Part shown: one piece after another, positions 14,557 to 23,156 of the stretch
Numbering within the stretch: position 1 is the stretch's first letter
Layout: each line of letters opens with the position of its first letter
NCBI GenBank assembly: GCA_964461885.1
Contig: CAYWVY010000016.1
Coordinates: forward strand, 1 to 35,266
DNA length: 35,266 nucleotides
Direction of reading: 5' to 3'
Source: UBA288 sp964461885
GTDB taxonomy: Archaea > Halobacteriota > Methanomicrobia > Methanomicrobiales > Methanospirillaceae
The notes under the pieces: generated by a model
Seen by the model: only the letters and a program-made list of their open reading frames with translations
Databases searched by the model: none
Told to the model about the DNA's origin: nothing
Made by a program: the position numbers and the translations under genes

Positions 14557-16791
14557 TTATTCGAGCAGGGCCGCGGCCATCACGCACTGGCCGTAACTGA
14601 TGCAGCCGTCGCCGAGCGGGTAGCGCTCGTTCATGAGGCAGGCCAGCCCCCGGGATTCGAGCGTTCCGACGATCGTCGTCCGGACCGCGGTGTTGATCGC
14701 GACCCCGCCCGAGAGCGCCGCCGTCCGTATACCGCGGTCCTCCGCCACCCGGATCGCGGCCAGCGCGATGGACCGGGCGAGGTTCTCCTGGAACGAGGCT
14801 GCGAGATCCGCGACCGCCCGCCTGCCCGCGACCGATTCCGGCCGGTCGAGCGAGAGGTAGCGGTCGGCGAGCTCGCCCATCAGCGCCCGCGTCGGCACGA
14901 CCAGGACGCCGCCCTCATCACGGACCTCGATCGGCCACGCTCCGGCCCGGCCCCGTGCCGCAACCGCCTCGAGCTTCATCGCGGGCTCGCCGTCGTAGGT
15001 CCGTTCGCGGCAGACCCCGAGCAGGGCCGCGGCCGCATCGAGGGCCCGCCCCGTGCTCGTCGTGAGGGGCGTGTTGATGCGCCGCTCCGTCTGCCGGGCG
15101 AGCACGTTCGCCTCGATATCGGTCCAGCCGCGCGAGACGAGGAGCTCGAGGACGCGGTCCTCGGGCAGGACGCCGTAGAGCATCCGCTCGGGATAGCGGG
15201 TCGCGAGATCGCCGCCGGGCATGGGCACGACCTCGAGGTGGCCGGCCCGCTCGAACGACGGCACGGCCCCGGCGAAGATCTCGCCGCCCCAGGCCGTGCC
15301 GTCCGCGCCGTACCCGACGCCGTCGATCGCGATCCCGACGCAGGGCTGGCTTGTGACTGACGCGATGTGGGCCTCGTGGTGCTGGACCGGCACGGCCGGG
15401 ATCCCGAGCCCGGCCGCGAGCTCGCGGGCGTACCGGGTCGAGAGGAACTGGGGGTGGAGGTCGTGGGCGACCGCGTCGTAGGAGGCGCCGAGCCAGTCGC
15501 CGAGCTTTTCGATCGTCTCGACCAGGTACGCGAGCGTCTCGGGGTTCCGGACGTTGCCGACGTGCGGCGAGCTGACCGCGTGGCCGTCGCGGTAGATGGT
15601 CGCGTTCGCCGAGAGCTCGGGGCCGACGCCGAGGATGCAGCGCGGCCCGAGGTCGACCGCGGTCCGGAGCGGGGCGTACCCGCGCGAGAGCCGGATCAGG
15701 TGGCCGCCCCGGACGACCGAGTCGTCGCAGCGGTTCACGATCTGGCGGTCGTGGGCGAGGTAGAAGTCCGCGATCCCCCCGAGCGCGGCAAAGGCGCGGT
15801 CGAGCCCGGTGACCATCGGGTACCCGGGGGCGTTGGCCGAGGTCATCACGAGAAGGGGGTGCACGAGGCGCTCGAAGAGGAGGTGATGGAGGCCCGTGTA
15901 CGGGAGCATCACGCCGATCGTGTGGAGGTTCGAGAGCGCGGCGTGGGCCGTCGGGTCCCGCTTCTCGAGCACGACGATCGGCCGCTCGATCGAGTCGAGC
16001 GCGGCACGGTCGGCCTCCGAGAGGACGGCCATCGCCTCGACCTGATCGGGGCGGGCCATTACGGCCAGCGGCTGTTCGAACCGGCCGAGCCGCTCCTTGA
16101 GCCGGCCGGCCGCCTCCTCGACGCAGGCGATATGGAACCCGCCGATCCCCTTGATCGCGACGATCCTCTCCTGGTCGAGGAGTACGGCCGTCTCTCCGAG
16201 CGGGTCGTCCGTGCGGACGGGCCGGCCGTCCGCATCATACAGGGCGAGGTGGGGGCCGCAGCCCGGGCAGGCGATGGTCTGGGCATGGTGCCGCCGCGAG
16301 CCCGGGTCCGTGAACTCGGCCCGGCAGCCGCCGCAGAGCGGGAACGCGTCCATCGAGGTCCGGGGCCGGTCGTACGGCAGGTCACGGATGATGCTGTACC
16401 GCGGGCCACAGTCGACGCACGAGGTCGCCCAGTAACCGTGGTACCGGCTCGCGGGGTCGTCGATCTCCAAGAGGCAGCGGCCGCAGGTCGCCACGTCGGG
16501 CGGGATAAGCCCCGTCCTCGCCCCCTCGACCGATGGAAGAATCGAAAAACCGTCCGGGACCATCGTGTCGAGGGGCCCGACATCGACCGAGTCGATCCGG
16601 GCGAGCGGGGGTCCGCGGCGGAGCGACGTGACCAGTTCGTCGAACCGTTCGCCCGCGGCCCGGATCTCGACCTCGGATCCGAGGTTCTTGACCGTGCCCC
16701 GAAGACCGAGCCGGACCGCCTCGGCGTAGACGAAGGGCCGGAAGCCGACGCCCTGCACGACGCCCCTGACCGTGATCAGGCCCTGCGTCAT
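14557..16791 (-). CDS. hypF: Carbamoyltransferase HypF, [NiFe]-hydrogenase maturation
   Basis: A 744-residue full-length HypF, which uses carbamoyl phosphate and ATP to make the carbamoyl group that HypE turns into the cyanide ligand of [NiFe] hydrogenases. Domains in order: acylphosphatase-like (GVVQGVGFRPFVY, residues 10-22); two zinc fingers with CxxC pairs at 103/106, 125/128, 153/156 and 175/178; a YrdC-like domain (about 190-370); and a Kae1-like domain (VQHHEAHIASV). The ATG at 16791 precedes TQGLITVRG; a longer in-frame reading crosses the divergent promoter and the opposite regulator gene. It stands alone here, without other hyp genes. Confidence 0.96.
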   Translation of the reverse strand: MTQGLITVRGVVQGVGFRPFVYAEAVRLGLRGTVKNLGSEVEIRAAGERFDELVTSLRRGPPLARIDSVDVGPLDTMVPDGFSILPSVEGARTGLIPPDVATCGRCLLEIDDPASRYHGYWATSCVDCGPRYSIIRDLPYDRPRTSMDAFPLCGGCRAEFTDPGSRRHHAQTIACPGCGPHLALYDADGRPVRTDDPLGETAVLLDQERIVAIKGIGGFHIACVEEAAGRLKERLGRFEQPLAVMARPDQVEAMAVLSEADRAALDSIERPIVVLEKRDPTAHAALSNLHTIGVMLPYTGLHHLLFERLVHPLLVMTSANAPGYPMVTGLDRAFAALGGIADFYLAHDRQIVNRCDDSVVRGGHLIRLSRGYAPLRTAVDLGPRCILGVGPELSANATIYRDGHAVSSPHVGNVRNPETLAYLVETIEKLGDWLGASYDAVAHDLHPQFLSTRYARELAAGLGIPAVPVQHHEAHIASVTSQPCVGIAIDGVGYGADGTAWGGEIFAGAVPSFERAGHLEVVPMPGGDLATRYPERMLYGVLPEDRVLELLVSRGWTDIEANVLARQTERRINTPLTTSTGRALDAAAALLGVCRERTYDGEPAMKLEAVAARGRAGAWPIEVRDEGGVLVVPTRALMGELADRYLSLDRPESVAGRRAVADLAASFQENLARSIALAAIRVAEDRGIRTAALSGGVAINTAVRTTIVGTLESRGLACLMNERYPLGDGCISYGQCVMAAALLE

Positions 16792-16820
16792 TTTCGTGAA
16801 ACCTTTAATGATGCATCGCC

Positions 16821-16834
16821 CCAATATATATTGG
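16821..16834. promoter_or_regulatory. 14-bp perfect palindrome in a divergent promoter
   Basis: CCAATATATATTGG is a perfect inverted repeat between hypF (-) and a winged-helix regulator gene (+). Its AT core lies about 36 bases upstream of the hypF ATG and could act as the hypF TATA box. Its right edge overlaps the GGAG ribosome-binding site of the regulator. A second TATA-like TTTAATG (16804-16810) could serve the plus-strand gene. A dimeric regulator bound here would block both directions, so autoregulation by the adjacent gene is an obvious possibility. Confidence 0.6.
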
Positions 16835-16842
16835 AGTTCTCC

Positions 16843-17355
16843 GTGACAGGGCACATTCGCATCATCAACGACCCGGTGGAACTGGTCCCTCTTCTGATCA
16901 CCTTCAACGACGAGAAATATAAACAGATCTACGAGCTTCTGAACCGCGCCTGGATGACCGAGGCCGAGCTCGCGGCCGCTATCGGAGGCGATCACGTCGA
17001 CGAATGCATCACGATCCTGAAGAAAGGGAACCTGATCGAGGAGCAGTGGCGTATGCCCGAGCCGGGCAATAAGCCCGAAAAGGAGTTTCGCGCGACCTAC
17101 TCCAAGTTCCGCGCGAACTTCCAGTGCGGCATGAGCGACCTCTCGGACCTGCTCTATCTCTCCATCTCGAACGACGAGTCCCTGCGCACGATGGTCGAGG
17201 CCGTCGAGGCAGAGCTCGCCAGCGGCAACATCTCGATCAACGACCTTGCGCGCAAATACAACGTCTCGCCGGTCTTCATCCGCGGGATCGCGAAGCGGAG
17301 CCAGCGCATGGACGTCAAGGGGCAGGGGCTGGTCTTCCTTGACCGGGCTCGCTGA
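16843..17355 (+). CDS. Winged-helix (ArsR-like) transcriptional regulator
   Basis: A 170-residue protein with a probable N-terminal winged helix (residues 20-70: TEAELAAAIGGDHVDECITI, then KKGNLIEEQWRMP). A middle segment contains KEFRATYSKFRANFQCGMSD, and a second HTH-like helix pair lies near the C-terminus (SINDLARKYNVSPVFIRGIA). The GTG start at 16843 has GGAG at 16833-16836, six bases upstream. It opens a three-gene unit and overlaps the next gene by 17 bases. The 14-bp palindrome directly before it is a candidate binding site. No metal-binding cysteine pattern of classical ArsR sensors is seen. Confidence 0.75.
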   Translation: MTGHIRIINDPVELVPLLITFNDEKYKQIYELLNRAWMTEAELAAAIGGDHVDECITILKKGNLIEEQWRMPEPGNKPEKEFRATYSKFRANFQCGMSDLSDLLYLSISNDESLRTMVEAVEAELASGNISINDLARKYNVSPVFIRGIAKRSQRMDVKGQGLVFLDRAR

Positions 17356-18148
17356 AGACCCCCTCTCCACGATTCTCCGTTCGAAGCGGGAGGCGACGCG
17401 CTTCCAGTGCCTGGTCGAGATCGCCGAGCACCAGCCGGCCGTTCGCCAGCTCGAGGTCGCGGACGTCCTGGGGATCACGCCCCAGGCCGTCTCGGAGTAC
17501 ATGCGCGAGCTCGTCGAGGACGGCCTCGTGTCGTCCCAGGGGCGGGGCCGGTACGAGGTGACCCGCGAGGGGATCGAGTGGGTCCTCTCCCGCGCCGAGC
17601 AGCTCGAGGCCTACGCCCGGCACGTCCGGCGCGACCTGATCCAGCAGGTCTCGGTCTGGGCCGCGATAGCGGCCGAGGACCTCGAGGAGGGCGAGATGGT
17701 CGGTGTCTACATGGATGACGGCCTCCTCTACGCCGGCCGCGAGCCCCGGTCGGCGAACGGCGCCGTGGTCCGGGGGGCCTACGCCGGCGAGGACGTCGGC
17801 GTGACCCGCCTCTCGGGGATGATCGACCACCACGAGGGGATCGTCCACGTCGCGAAGGTCCCGCGCGTCGAGAAGGGCGGGTCCCGCGCGGTCGACCTCG
17901 CGGCCCTTGCCGCGCTCGCGGCCCCTGCGGCGGTCGTCGCGGCCGTCGGGATCGAGGCCCGGGTCGCCCTCGAGAAGGCCGGGCGAGCGCCGGACATGTT
18001 CTACGGCGCCCGCGAGGGCGTGATCGAAGCCGCGTTCCACGGGCTCGACTGTCTGCTCTGCTGCGTGGACGAGGAGTTCACCGAATTCTTAAAAAGGCTT
18101 GAGGACGCAGGGCTGACCTATCGCATCCACGACCTGATGAACCGATGA
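17339..18148 (+). CDS. HTH regulator with unassigned C-terminal domain
   Basis: A 269-residue protein. The N-terminal winged helix is clear: VRQLEVADVLGITPQAVSEY, then MRELVEDGLVSSQGRGRYEV (residues 30-75), resembling MarR/DtxR-type readers. The rest is unassigned: a helical linker with HVRRDLIQQVSVWAAIAAED, a beta-rich segment (VGVYMDDGLLYAG...VTRLSGMIDHHEGIVHV), an alanine-rich helix (AALAALAAPAAVVAAVG) and a conserved-looking end with GLDCLLCCVDEEFTEFLKRL. I start it at TTG 17339, inside the end of the previous gene, because LTGLAEDPLSTILRSKREAT begins just before the recognisable domain. Its stop overlaps the helicase ATG (ATGA). A sensor for a small ligand is possible but unproven. Confidence 0.75.
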   Translation: MTGLAEDPLSTILRSKREATRFQCLVEIAEHQPAVRQLEVADVLGITPQAVSEYMRELVEDGLVSSQGRGRYEVTREGIEWVLSRAEQLEAYARHVRRDLIQQVSVWAAIAAEDLEEGEMVGVYMDDGLLYAGREPRSANGAVVRGAYAGEDVGVTRLSGMIDHHEGIVHVAKVPRVEKGGSRAVDLAALAALAAPAAVVAAVGIEARVALEKAGRAPDMFYGAREGVIEAAFHGLDCLLCCVDEEFTEFLKRLEDAGLTYRIHDLMNR

Positions 18149-20148
18149 TCACGATCGTCTCGCCGACCAAGGCGGGGTATCGCCTCCTCCTCTTCGACGG
18201 CCGGATCGTCACGGCGGTCGGGCAGGTCACCCTGGCCGAGACCCCGAAGGGGATCCGGCCGAAGGAGTACCGCGTCCGGCAGGCGGGCCGGCGCCAGTAC
18301 CGGAACACGCCGACGAAGGAGCTTGTGAACCTTCTTCGCGCGACCGAGGTGATGCTGACCGGCCCCATGCCCGCGTTCGAGTCCTTCCTCGCCGACCTCC
18401 AGGTCCGGTCGAGGCCGCTCGAAGTCTGCCGGCTCTGCCTGCTCGAGGACCGCGTGACCCAGGTCCGCGAGAAGGACGCCGTGAAGTACGGCAGCGAGCG
18501 GATCTGCCTGCCCTGCGCCCGGCGCGAACTCCGGCGCGAGATCGCCCACTTCGGCCGGATGGCAAGGGGCGCGATGGGCCACCTCGACGAGCTCCTCTAC
18601 CGCTACCGCGACGTCGACCGCGTCCTCGCGACGATCCAGCCCGAGACCTCGCGGCGAAAGTCGACGCTCTACGACCGGGTCGAGGCCCAGGCGGTCGGCG
18701 AGACGCAGGCGCTCGAGGAGCTGCCCCTGCCGCGTGCATTCATTGATGCCGCGGGGGTCGAGCGGCTGATGCCGGTCCAGCAGCTCTCGGTCGAGGCCGG
18801 CCTCCTGTACGGCAAGGACCTGCTCGTGGTCGCGGCCACCGCGTCGGGGAAGACCTTCATCGGCGAGATGGCCGGGCTCAAGAACTACGTCGAGGGGCGG
18901 GGGCGGATGCTCTTCCTGGTCCCGCTCGTCGCGCTCGCGGTCCAGAAGCACCAGCGCTTTGCCGAGCGGTACGGCCCGTTCGCGAAGGCCTCGCTCCAGA
19001 TCGGGGCCGCGCGGATCCGGCTGGCCGAGAACCGCGGCGGCGGTTCCCGCGACCCGCGGGCACCGCTGATCGTCGGGACGTACGAGGGGGTCGACCACCA
19101 GATCCGGCTCGGCCGATTCCCGTCAAAGGTCGGCACGGTCGTGATCGACGAGATCCAGATGCTCGAGGACCCCGAGCGGGGCCACCGGCTCGACGGGCTG
19201 ATCGCGCGGCTCAAGCACCTCTTCCCGCAGGCCCAGTTCCTCTACCTCTCGGCCACGATCGGCTCGCCCAAGCTCCTCGCGAAGAAGCTCGACGCGACCC
19301 TGGTCCGGTACGAGAGCCGGCCCGTGCCCCTCGACCGCCATCTGGTCTTCGTCGAGCGGAAGGAGAAGATCCCGACGATAAAAAGGCTCGTGGACGAGGA
19401 GTACCGCAAGATCTCGTCGAAGGGGTTCCACGGCCAGACGATCGTCTTCACCAACTCCCGCGCCCGCTGCCACCAGGTGGCCGAGCAGCTCGGCCCGAAG
19501 GCGGGGGCGTACCACGCCGGGCTGACGTCGCAGGAGCGGCGCGAGGTCGAGGATCGGTTCATGCGGGGAAAGCTCGCGGCGGTCGTGACCACGGCCGCGC
19601 TCGGAGCCGGGGTCGACTTCCCGGCTTCACAGGTGATCTTCGACGCGCTCGCGATGGGGATCGCCTGGCTCACGGTCCAGGAGTTCCAGCAGATGTCCGG
19701 CCGGGCCGGCCGGCCCGACTTCCACGACGAGGGGAAGGTCGTGGTGCTCGCCGAGCCCGGCGGGACGTACTCACGCGACTCCTCGATCACCGAGGAGGCG
19801 GTCGCGATCCAGCTCCTGAAGGGCGAGATGGGCGAGGTCGCGCCGGTCTACGACCTCGAGCAGTCGAGCGAGGAGTTCGCCGCGAACGCGGTCGCCGCGC
19901 ACGGCGACGCGGCCGCGATCGCCGCGCTCGAAGACCGGATGGTCGGGGAACTGGAGCCCGTGCTCCCCACCCTCCTCGGCCACAAGCTCGTCGCCGAGCG
20001 GGCCGGCCGGGTCGAGCTGACGCCACTCGCACGGGTGATGGCCGAACACTTCATCGGGGTCGAGCGGCTGCTCCGGATCCGGCGGCTCGTGCAGAAGGAG
20101 AACGACCCGATCGAGATCCTGACCGGGCTCGAGTGCGAGCCCGACTGA
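18145..20148 (+). CDS. Ski2-like DEAD/DEAH-box helicase with N-terminal zinc ribbon
   Basis: A 667-residue superfamily 2 helicase. The first 90 residues form an unassigned domain; a zinc ribbon follows (C95, C98, C121, C124: CRLC...CLPC). The helicase core has a Q-like motif (LMPVQQLSVEAGLL), Walker A ATASGKT (231-237), motif II DEIQ (335-338), motif III SAT (369-371), TIVFTNSRARC, YHAGLTSQERREVEDRF, TTAALGAGVDFPA and motif VI QMSGRAGRPDF. DEIQ in place of DEAD/DEAH and the RAGRPDF ending point to the Ski2/Hel308 side. The long Hel308 ratchet and HLH domains are not obvious. It is coupled by ATGA to the HTH gene upstream, suggesting shared control. DNA versus RNA substrate cannot be told. Confidence 0.85.
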   Translation: MITIVSPTKAGYRLLLFDGRIVTAVGQVTLAETPKGIRPKEYRVRQAGRRQYRNTPTKELVNLLRATEVMLTGPMPAFESFLADLQVRSRPLEVCRLCLLEDRVTQVREKDAVKYGSERICLPCARRELRREIAHFGRMARGAMGHLDELLYRYRDVDRVLATIQPETSRRKSTLYDRVEAQAVGETQALEELPLPRAFIDAAGVERLMPVQQLSVEAGLLYGKDLLVVAATASGKTFIGEMAGLKNYVEGRGRMLFLVPLVALAVQKHQRFAERYGPFAKASLQIGAARIRLAENRGGGSRDPRAPLIVGTYEGVDHQIRLGRFPSKVGTVVIDEIQMLEDPERGHRLDGLIARLKHLFPQAQFLYLSATIGSPKLLAKKLDATLVRYESRPVPLDRHLVFVERKEKIPTIKRLVDEEYRKISSKGFHGQTIVFTNSRARCHQVAEQLGPKAGAYHAGLTSQERREVEDRFMRGKLAAVVTTAALGAGVDFPASQVIFDALAMGIAWLTVQEFQQMSGRAGRPDFHDEGKVVVLAEPGGTYSRDSSITEEAVAIQLLKGEMGEVAPVYDLEQSSEEFAANAVAAHGDAAAIAALEDRMVGELEPVLPTLLGHKLVAERAGRVELTPLARVMAEHFIGVERLLRIRRLVQKENDPIEILTGLECEPD

Positions 20149-20182
20149 TCCGGCCGACCGTGCCTCCGCGGGCGGCTCCGTC

Positions 20183-20190
20183 GATATAAT
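20183..20190 (+). promoter_or_regulatory. Probable TATA box of the leuC operon
   Basis: GATATAAT lies about 32 bases before the leuC ATG at 20219, which puts the transcript start close to the ATG. The mRNA is therefore probably leaderless or nearly so, consistent with the lack of a well-placed ribosome-binding site (GGAG at 20196-20199 is too far upstream). Confidence 0.55.
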
Positions 20191-20218
20191 GTGACCGGAG
20201 AGCCAACCTGATTTCACG

Positions 20219-21478
20219 ATGTCAATGGGCTCCACGCTTGTAGAGAAGGTCTTCTCCGGCCGCTGCGGGACCGACATCCGGGCCGGCGAGGTCGTAATGG
20301 CCCCGCTCGACGCCGCGATGATCCACGACATCACGGGCCCGCTCGCCATCCGCACCTTCCGCGAGATGGGCGGCGAGCACGTCTTCGACCCGAAGCGGGT
20401 CGTGATGCTCTTCGACCACCAGGTGCCCGCCGACTCGATCGCCGCGGCCGAGAATCAGGCGTTCATGCGCGGGTTCGCGGCCGAGCAGGGGATCCTCAAC
20501 TACGACCTCCGCGAGGGGGTCTGCCACCAGGTCGTGCTCGAGAAGGGGCGGGCCGCGCCGGGCGAGATCGTGATCGGCTCGGACTCGCACACCTGCATGT
20601 ACGGCGCGGTGGGCGCGTTCGCGACCGGGGTCGGTTCGACCGACATGGGCTTCGCCCTCCGCTTCGGCGCGCTCTACTTCCGCGTGCCCGAGACGGTCCG
20701 GGCGACCGTGACGGGGGCGTTTGCCGACCGTGTCGGGCCGAAGGACCTGATCCTCTCGATCGTCGGCGACATCGGTGCGGACGGCGCGACGTACCGCGCG
20801 GTCGAGTTCGGCGGCGAGGCCGTCTCCTCCATGGGGATGCCCGGCCGCATGACCCTCTGCAACATGGCGATCGAGATGGGCGCGAAGGCCGGGATCGTCC
20901 CGCCCGACGCGACGACCTGGGAGTACGTCTCGTCCCGCCGCCCGGACGCGACCCCGTTCGATCTCGCGTCTGACCCCGACGCTGCCTTCGCCGAGACCCG
21001 GACCTACGACGCCTCGGTTCTCGAGCCGCAGGTGGCCGTGCCCCACAACGTCGACAACGTGGTCCCGGTCTCGAAGGTCGCCGGGACGCACGTGGACCAG
21101 GTCTTTATCGGCTCGTGCACGAACGGCCGGTTCGAGGACCTGGCCGAGGCCGCCGCGGTGCTCGGGGACCGATCGTTCTCGGACGCGGTCCGGGTGATCG
21201 TGATCCCGGCCTCCCGGGACGAGTACCTGAAGGCGCTCAGGGCGGGACTTATCGAACGGTTTGTCGAGGCTGGCGCGCTCGTGGAGGCGCCGTGCTGCGG
21301 CCCCTGCATGGGCGGGGCCTTCGGTCTCCTTGCGCCGGGCGAGGCTTCGCTCTCGACCTCGAACCGAAACTTCCGGGGGAGGCAGGGCTCGACCGAGGGC
21401 CTGGTCTACCTCGCCTCGGCGGCAACGGCCGCGGCCTCGGCGATCGCGGGCGCCATCACGGACCCGCGGGAGGTGTGA
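20219..21478 (+). CDS. leuC: 3-isopropylmalate/homoaconitate-type dehydratase, large subunit
   Basis: A 419-residue aconitase-family large subunit of the archaeal LeuC/HacA type. The [4Fe-4S] ligands are C300 (IGSCTNGR), C360 and C363 (CCGPCMGG); the substrate/catalytic motif SDSHT is at 121-125. It would isomerise 2-isopropylmalate in leucine synthesis, or the homologous homocitrate/homoaconitate series that leads to coenzyme B in methanogens (AksD). The adjacent small subunit and dehydrogenase support either pathway. A second ATG lies two codons in. Usual paralogy in methanogens means the symbol is provisional. Confidence 0.85.
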   Translation: MSMGSTLVEKVFSGRCGTDIRAGEVVMAPLDAAMIHDITGPLAIRTFREMGGEHVFDPKRVVMLFDHQVPADSIAAAENQAFMRGFAAEQGILNYDLREGVCHQVVLEKGRAAPGEIVIGSDSHTCMYGAVGAFATGVGSTDMGFALRFGALYFRVPETVRATVTGAFADRVGPKDLILSIVGDIGADGATYRAVEFGGEAVSSMGMPGRMTLCNMAIEMGAKAGIVPPDATTWEYVSSRRPDATPFDLASDPDAAFAETRTYDASVLEPQVAVPHNVDNVVPVSKVAGTHVDQVFIGSCTNGRFEDLAEAAAVLGDRSFSDAVRVIVIPASRDEYLKALRAGLIERFVEAGALVEAPCCGPCMGGAFGLLAPGEASLSTSNRNFRGRQGSTEGLVYLASAATAAASAIAGAITDPREV

Positions 21479-21480
21479 CG

Positions 21481-22047
21481 ATGACCGAACAGACTCTCAA
21501 AGAGGAAGGCACGGTCCGGACCGTGACGCTGCCGGAGGACGCGGGAGCCCCCCGCGTCTGGAAGTTCGGGAACGACATCGACACGGACGCGATCATCCCC
21601 GGCCGGTTCCTGACTATCAACGACCCGGCCGAACTGGCCCGGCACGCCTTCGAAGGCACGCGCGATGAGTTCGCGTCCTCGGTGCTCCCCGGCGACATCG
21701 TCGTCGGCGGCCGGAACTTCGGCATGGGCTCGTCCCGCGAACACGCGCCGCTGGCGCTGAAGGGCGCCGGCGTCCGGTACGTGGTCGCCGAGTCCTTCGC
21801 CCGGATCTTCTACCGGAACGCGATCAACGTCGGCCTGCTGCCCCTCACGACCCTCTCGACGGCGGCGTTCGAGGACGGTGCCGGGGTCGTGGTCGACCTC
21901 GGGGCGAACACGATCGCGGTGGCGGGTACAGCTTACCCGCTCGAACCGGTCCCGGAGTTCCTCCAGCGGATCGCGGACGCGGGCGGGCTGGTCGATTATG
22001 CGAAGACGCTCGGGGAGGTGGAGACATGCAGCACAAAGTCGCAGTGA
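21481..22047 (+). CDS. leuD: 3-isopropylmalate/homoaconitate-type dehydratase, small subunit
   Basis: A 188-residue swivelling domain that completes the active site with the large subunit. Family motifs: VWKFGNDIDTDAIIPG (27-41), GRNFGMGSSREHAPLALKGAG and ESFARIFYRNAINVGL. The specificity loop after IIPG reads RFLTINDP. As I recall the Methanocaldococcus enzymes, this loop is YLRT in homoaconitase and YLVY in isopropylmalate isomerase; this one matches neither exactly. An N-terminal extension of about 24 residues precedes the usual start, but the ATG at 21481 has a perfect GGAGGTG (21469-21475), so I keep it. It overlaps the next gene by 22 bases. Confidence 0.85.
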   Translation: MTEQTLKEEGTVRTVTLPEDAGAPRVWKFGNDIDTDAIIPGRFLTINDPAELARHAFEGTRDEFASSVLPGDIVVGGRNFGMGSSREHAPLALKGAGVRYVVAESFARIFYRNAINVGLLPLTTLSTAAFEDGAGVVVDLGANTIAVAGTAYPLEPVPEFLQRIADAGGLVDYAKTLGEVETCSTKSQ

Positions 22048-23150
22048 TCGGCGGAGACGGGATCGGCCCCGAGATCGTCCAACAGGGCTGCCGCGTCCTC
22101 GACGCGGCCGGCGAGCGGTACGGCTTCGACCTGGACTTCACCGACTTCTCGATCGGCGCGGATAGGTACCTGGAGACGGGCGAGCTCCTGACCGAGGACG
22201 ACCTCGCCGAGCTCTCGAAGTTCACGTCGATCTACTTTGGGTCGATCGGCGACGACCGGGTGAAGCCGGGCATCCTTGAGAAGGGGATCCTGCTCGCGCT
22301 CCGGTTCCACTTCGACCAGTACGTGAACCTCCGGCCGATCAAACTTCTGGCCGGCGTGCCGACTCCGCTCGCGAACAAGGGCCCGGCCGAGATCGACTTC
22401 GTCGTGGTCCGCGAGAACACCGAGGACTTCTATGTCGGGATCGGGGGGCGGCAGAAGCCCGGGCGGGGCTGCGCCGAGCTCGAGGTGCTCCGCTCGCTCT
22501 ACTCCGTGAAGTTCGGCCTCGACATCGAGTCCGACGCCGAGGAGCTCGCGTACCAGATCGGGGTCGTGACCCGCGAGGGGTCGCGCCGCGTGATGGAGTA
22601 CGCGTTCGAGCTCGCCGAACGGCGGCGGCACAAGGTCGCGTCGGTGGACAAGGCGAACGTCCTCTCGGACGTCTACGGGCTCTGGCGCGAGGTCTTCGCC
22701 GACGTTGCGGCCGCACACCCCTCGGTCGCGACCGAGTACACGTTCGTGGATGCGATCACCATGTGGTTCGTCAAGAACCCCGAGTGGTTCGACGTCGTGG
22801 TCACGCCGAACATGTTCGGCGACATCATCACCGACCTCGGCGCGATGATCCAGGGCGGGCTCGGGCTCGCGCCGGGCGGCAACATCAACCCGCACGGGAC
22901 CTCGATGTTCGAGCCGATCCACGGCTCGGCCCCGAAGTACCGGGGGCTGAACGTCGCGAACCCGATCGCGACCGTCTGGGCCGGCGCGCTTTTGCTCGAC
23001 TCGCTCGGCGAGCACGAGGCGGCCGGAGGAGTGGTCGCCGCGATCGAACAGACGATCGCGGACGGCGTCGTGACCCGCGACATGGGCGGCGCGGCCTCGA
23101 CCTCGGGTGTCGGTGACCACCTGGTTCGGCTCCTGGGGAGACGAGGTTAA
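22026..23150 (+). CDS. leuB: Isopropylmalate/isocitrate-type dehydrogenase
   Basis: A 374-residue member of the beta-decarboxylating dehydrogenase family. It shows the N-terminal VIGGDGIGPEI, the substrate-binding LRFHFDQYVNLRPIK, the metal-binding segment TPNMFGDIITDLGAM, and the cofactor loop HGSAPKYRGLNVANP, which suggests NAD rather than NADP. The substrate loop also resembles tartrate-dehydrogenase-like members. In this operon the likely substrate is 3-isopropylmalate, or homoisocitrate if the operon serves coenzyme B (AksF). GGGGAGGTG lies just upstream of the ATG. The next gene starts only 6 bases after the stop. Confidence 0.85.
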   Translation: MQHKVAVIGGDGIGPEIVQQGCRVLDAAGERYGFDLDFTDFSIGADRYLETGELLTEDDLAELSKFTSIYFGSIGDDRVKPGILEKGILLALRFHFDQYVNLRPIKLLAGVPTPLANKGPAEIDFVVVRENTEDFYVGIGGRQKPGRGCAELEVLRSLYSVKFGLDIESDAEELAYQIGVVTREGSRRVMEYAFELAERRRHKVASVDKANVLSDVYGLWREVFADVAAAHPSVATEYTFVDAITMWFVKNPEWFDVVVTPNMFGDIITDLGAMIQGGLGLAPGGNINPHGTSMFEPIHGSAPKYRGLNVANPIATVWAGALLLDSLGEHEAAGGVVAAIEQTIADGVVTRDMGGAASTSGVGDHLVRLLGRRG

Positions 23151-23156
23151 CTCTTC

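Noticed and set aside
16792..17502. N-terminal extension of hypF to 17502
   Set aside because: The extension is antisense to the winged-helix regulator, crosses the divergent promoter, and HypF is complete from 16791.
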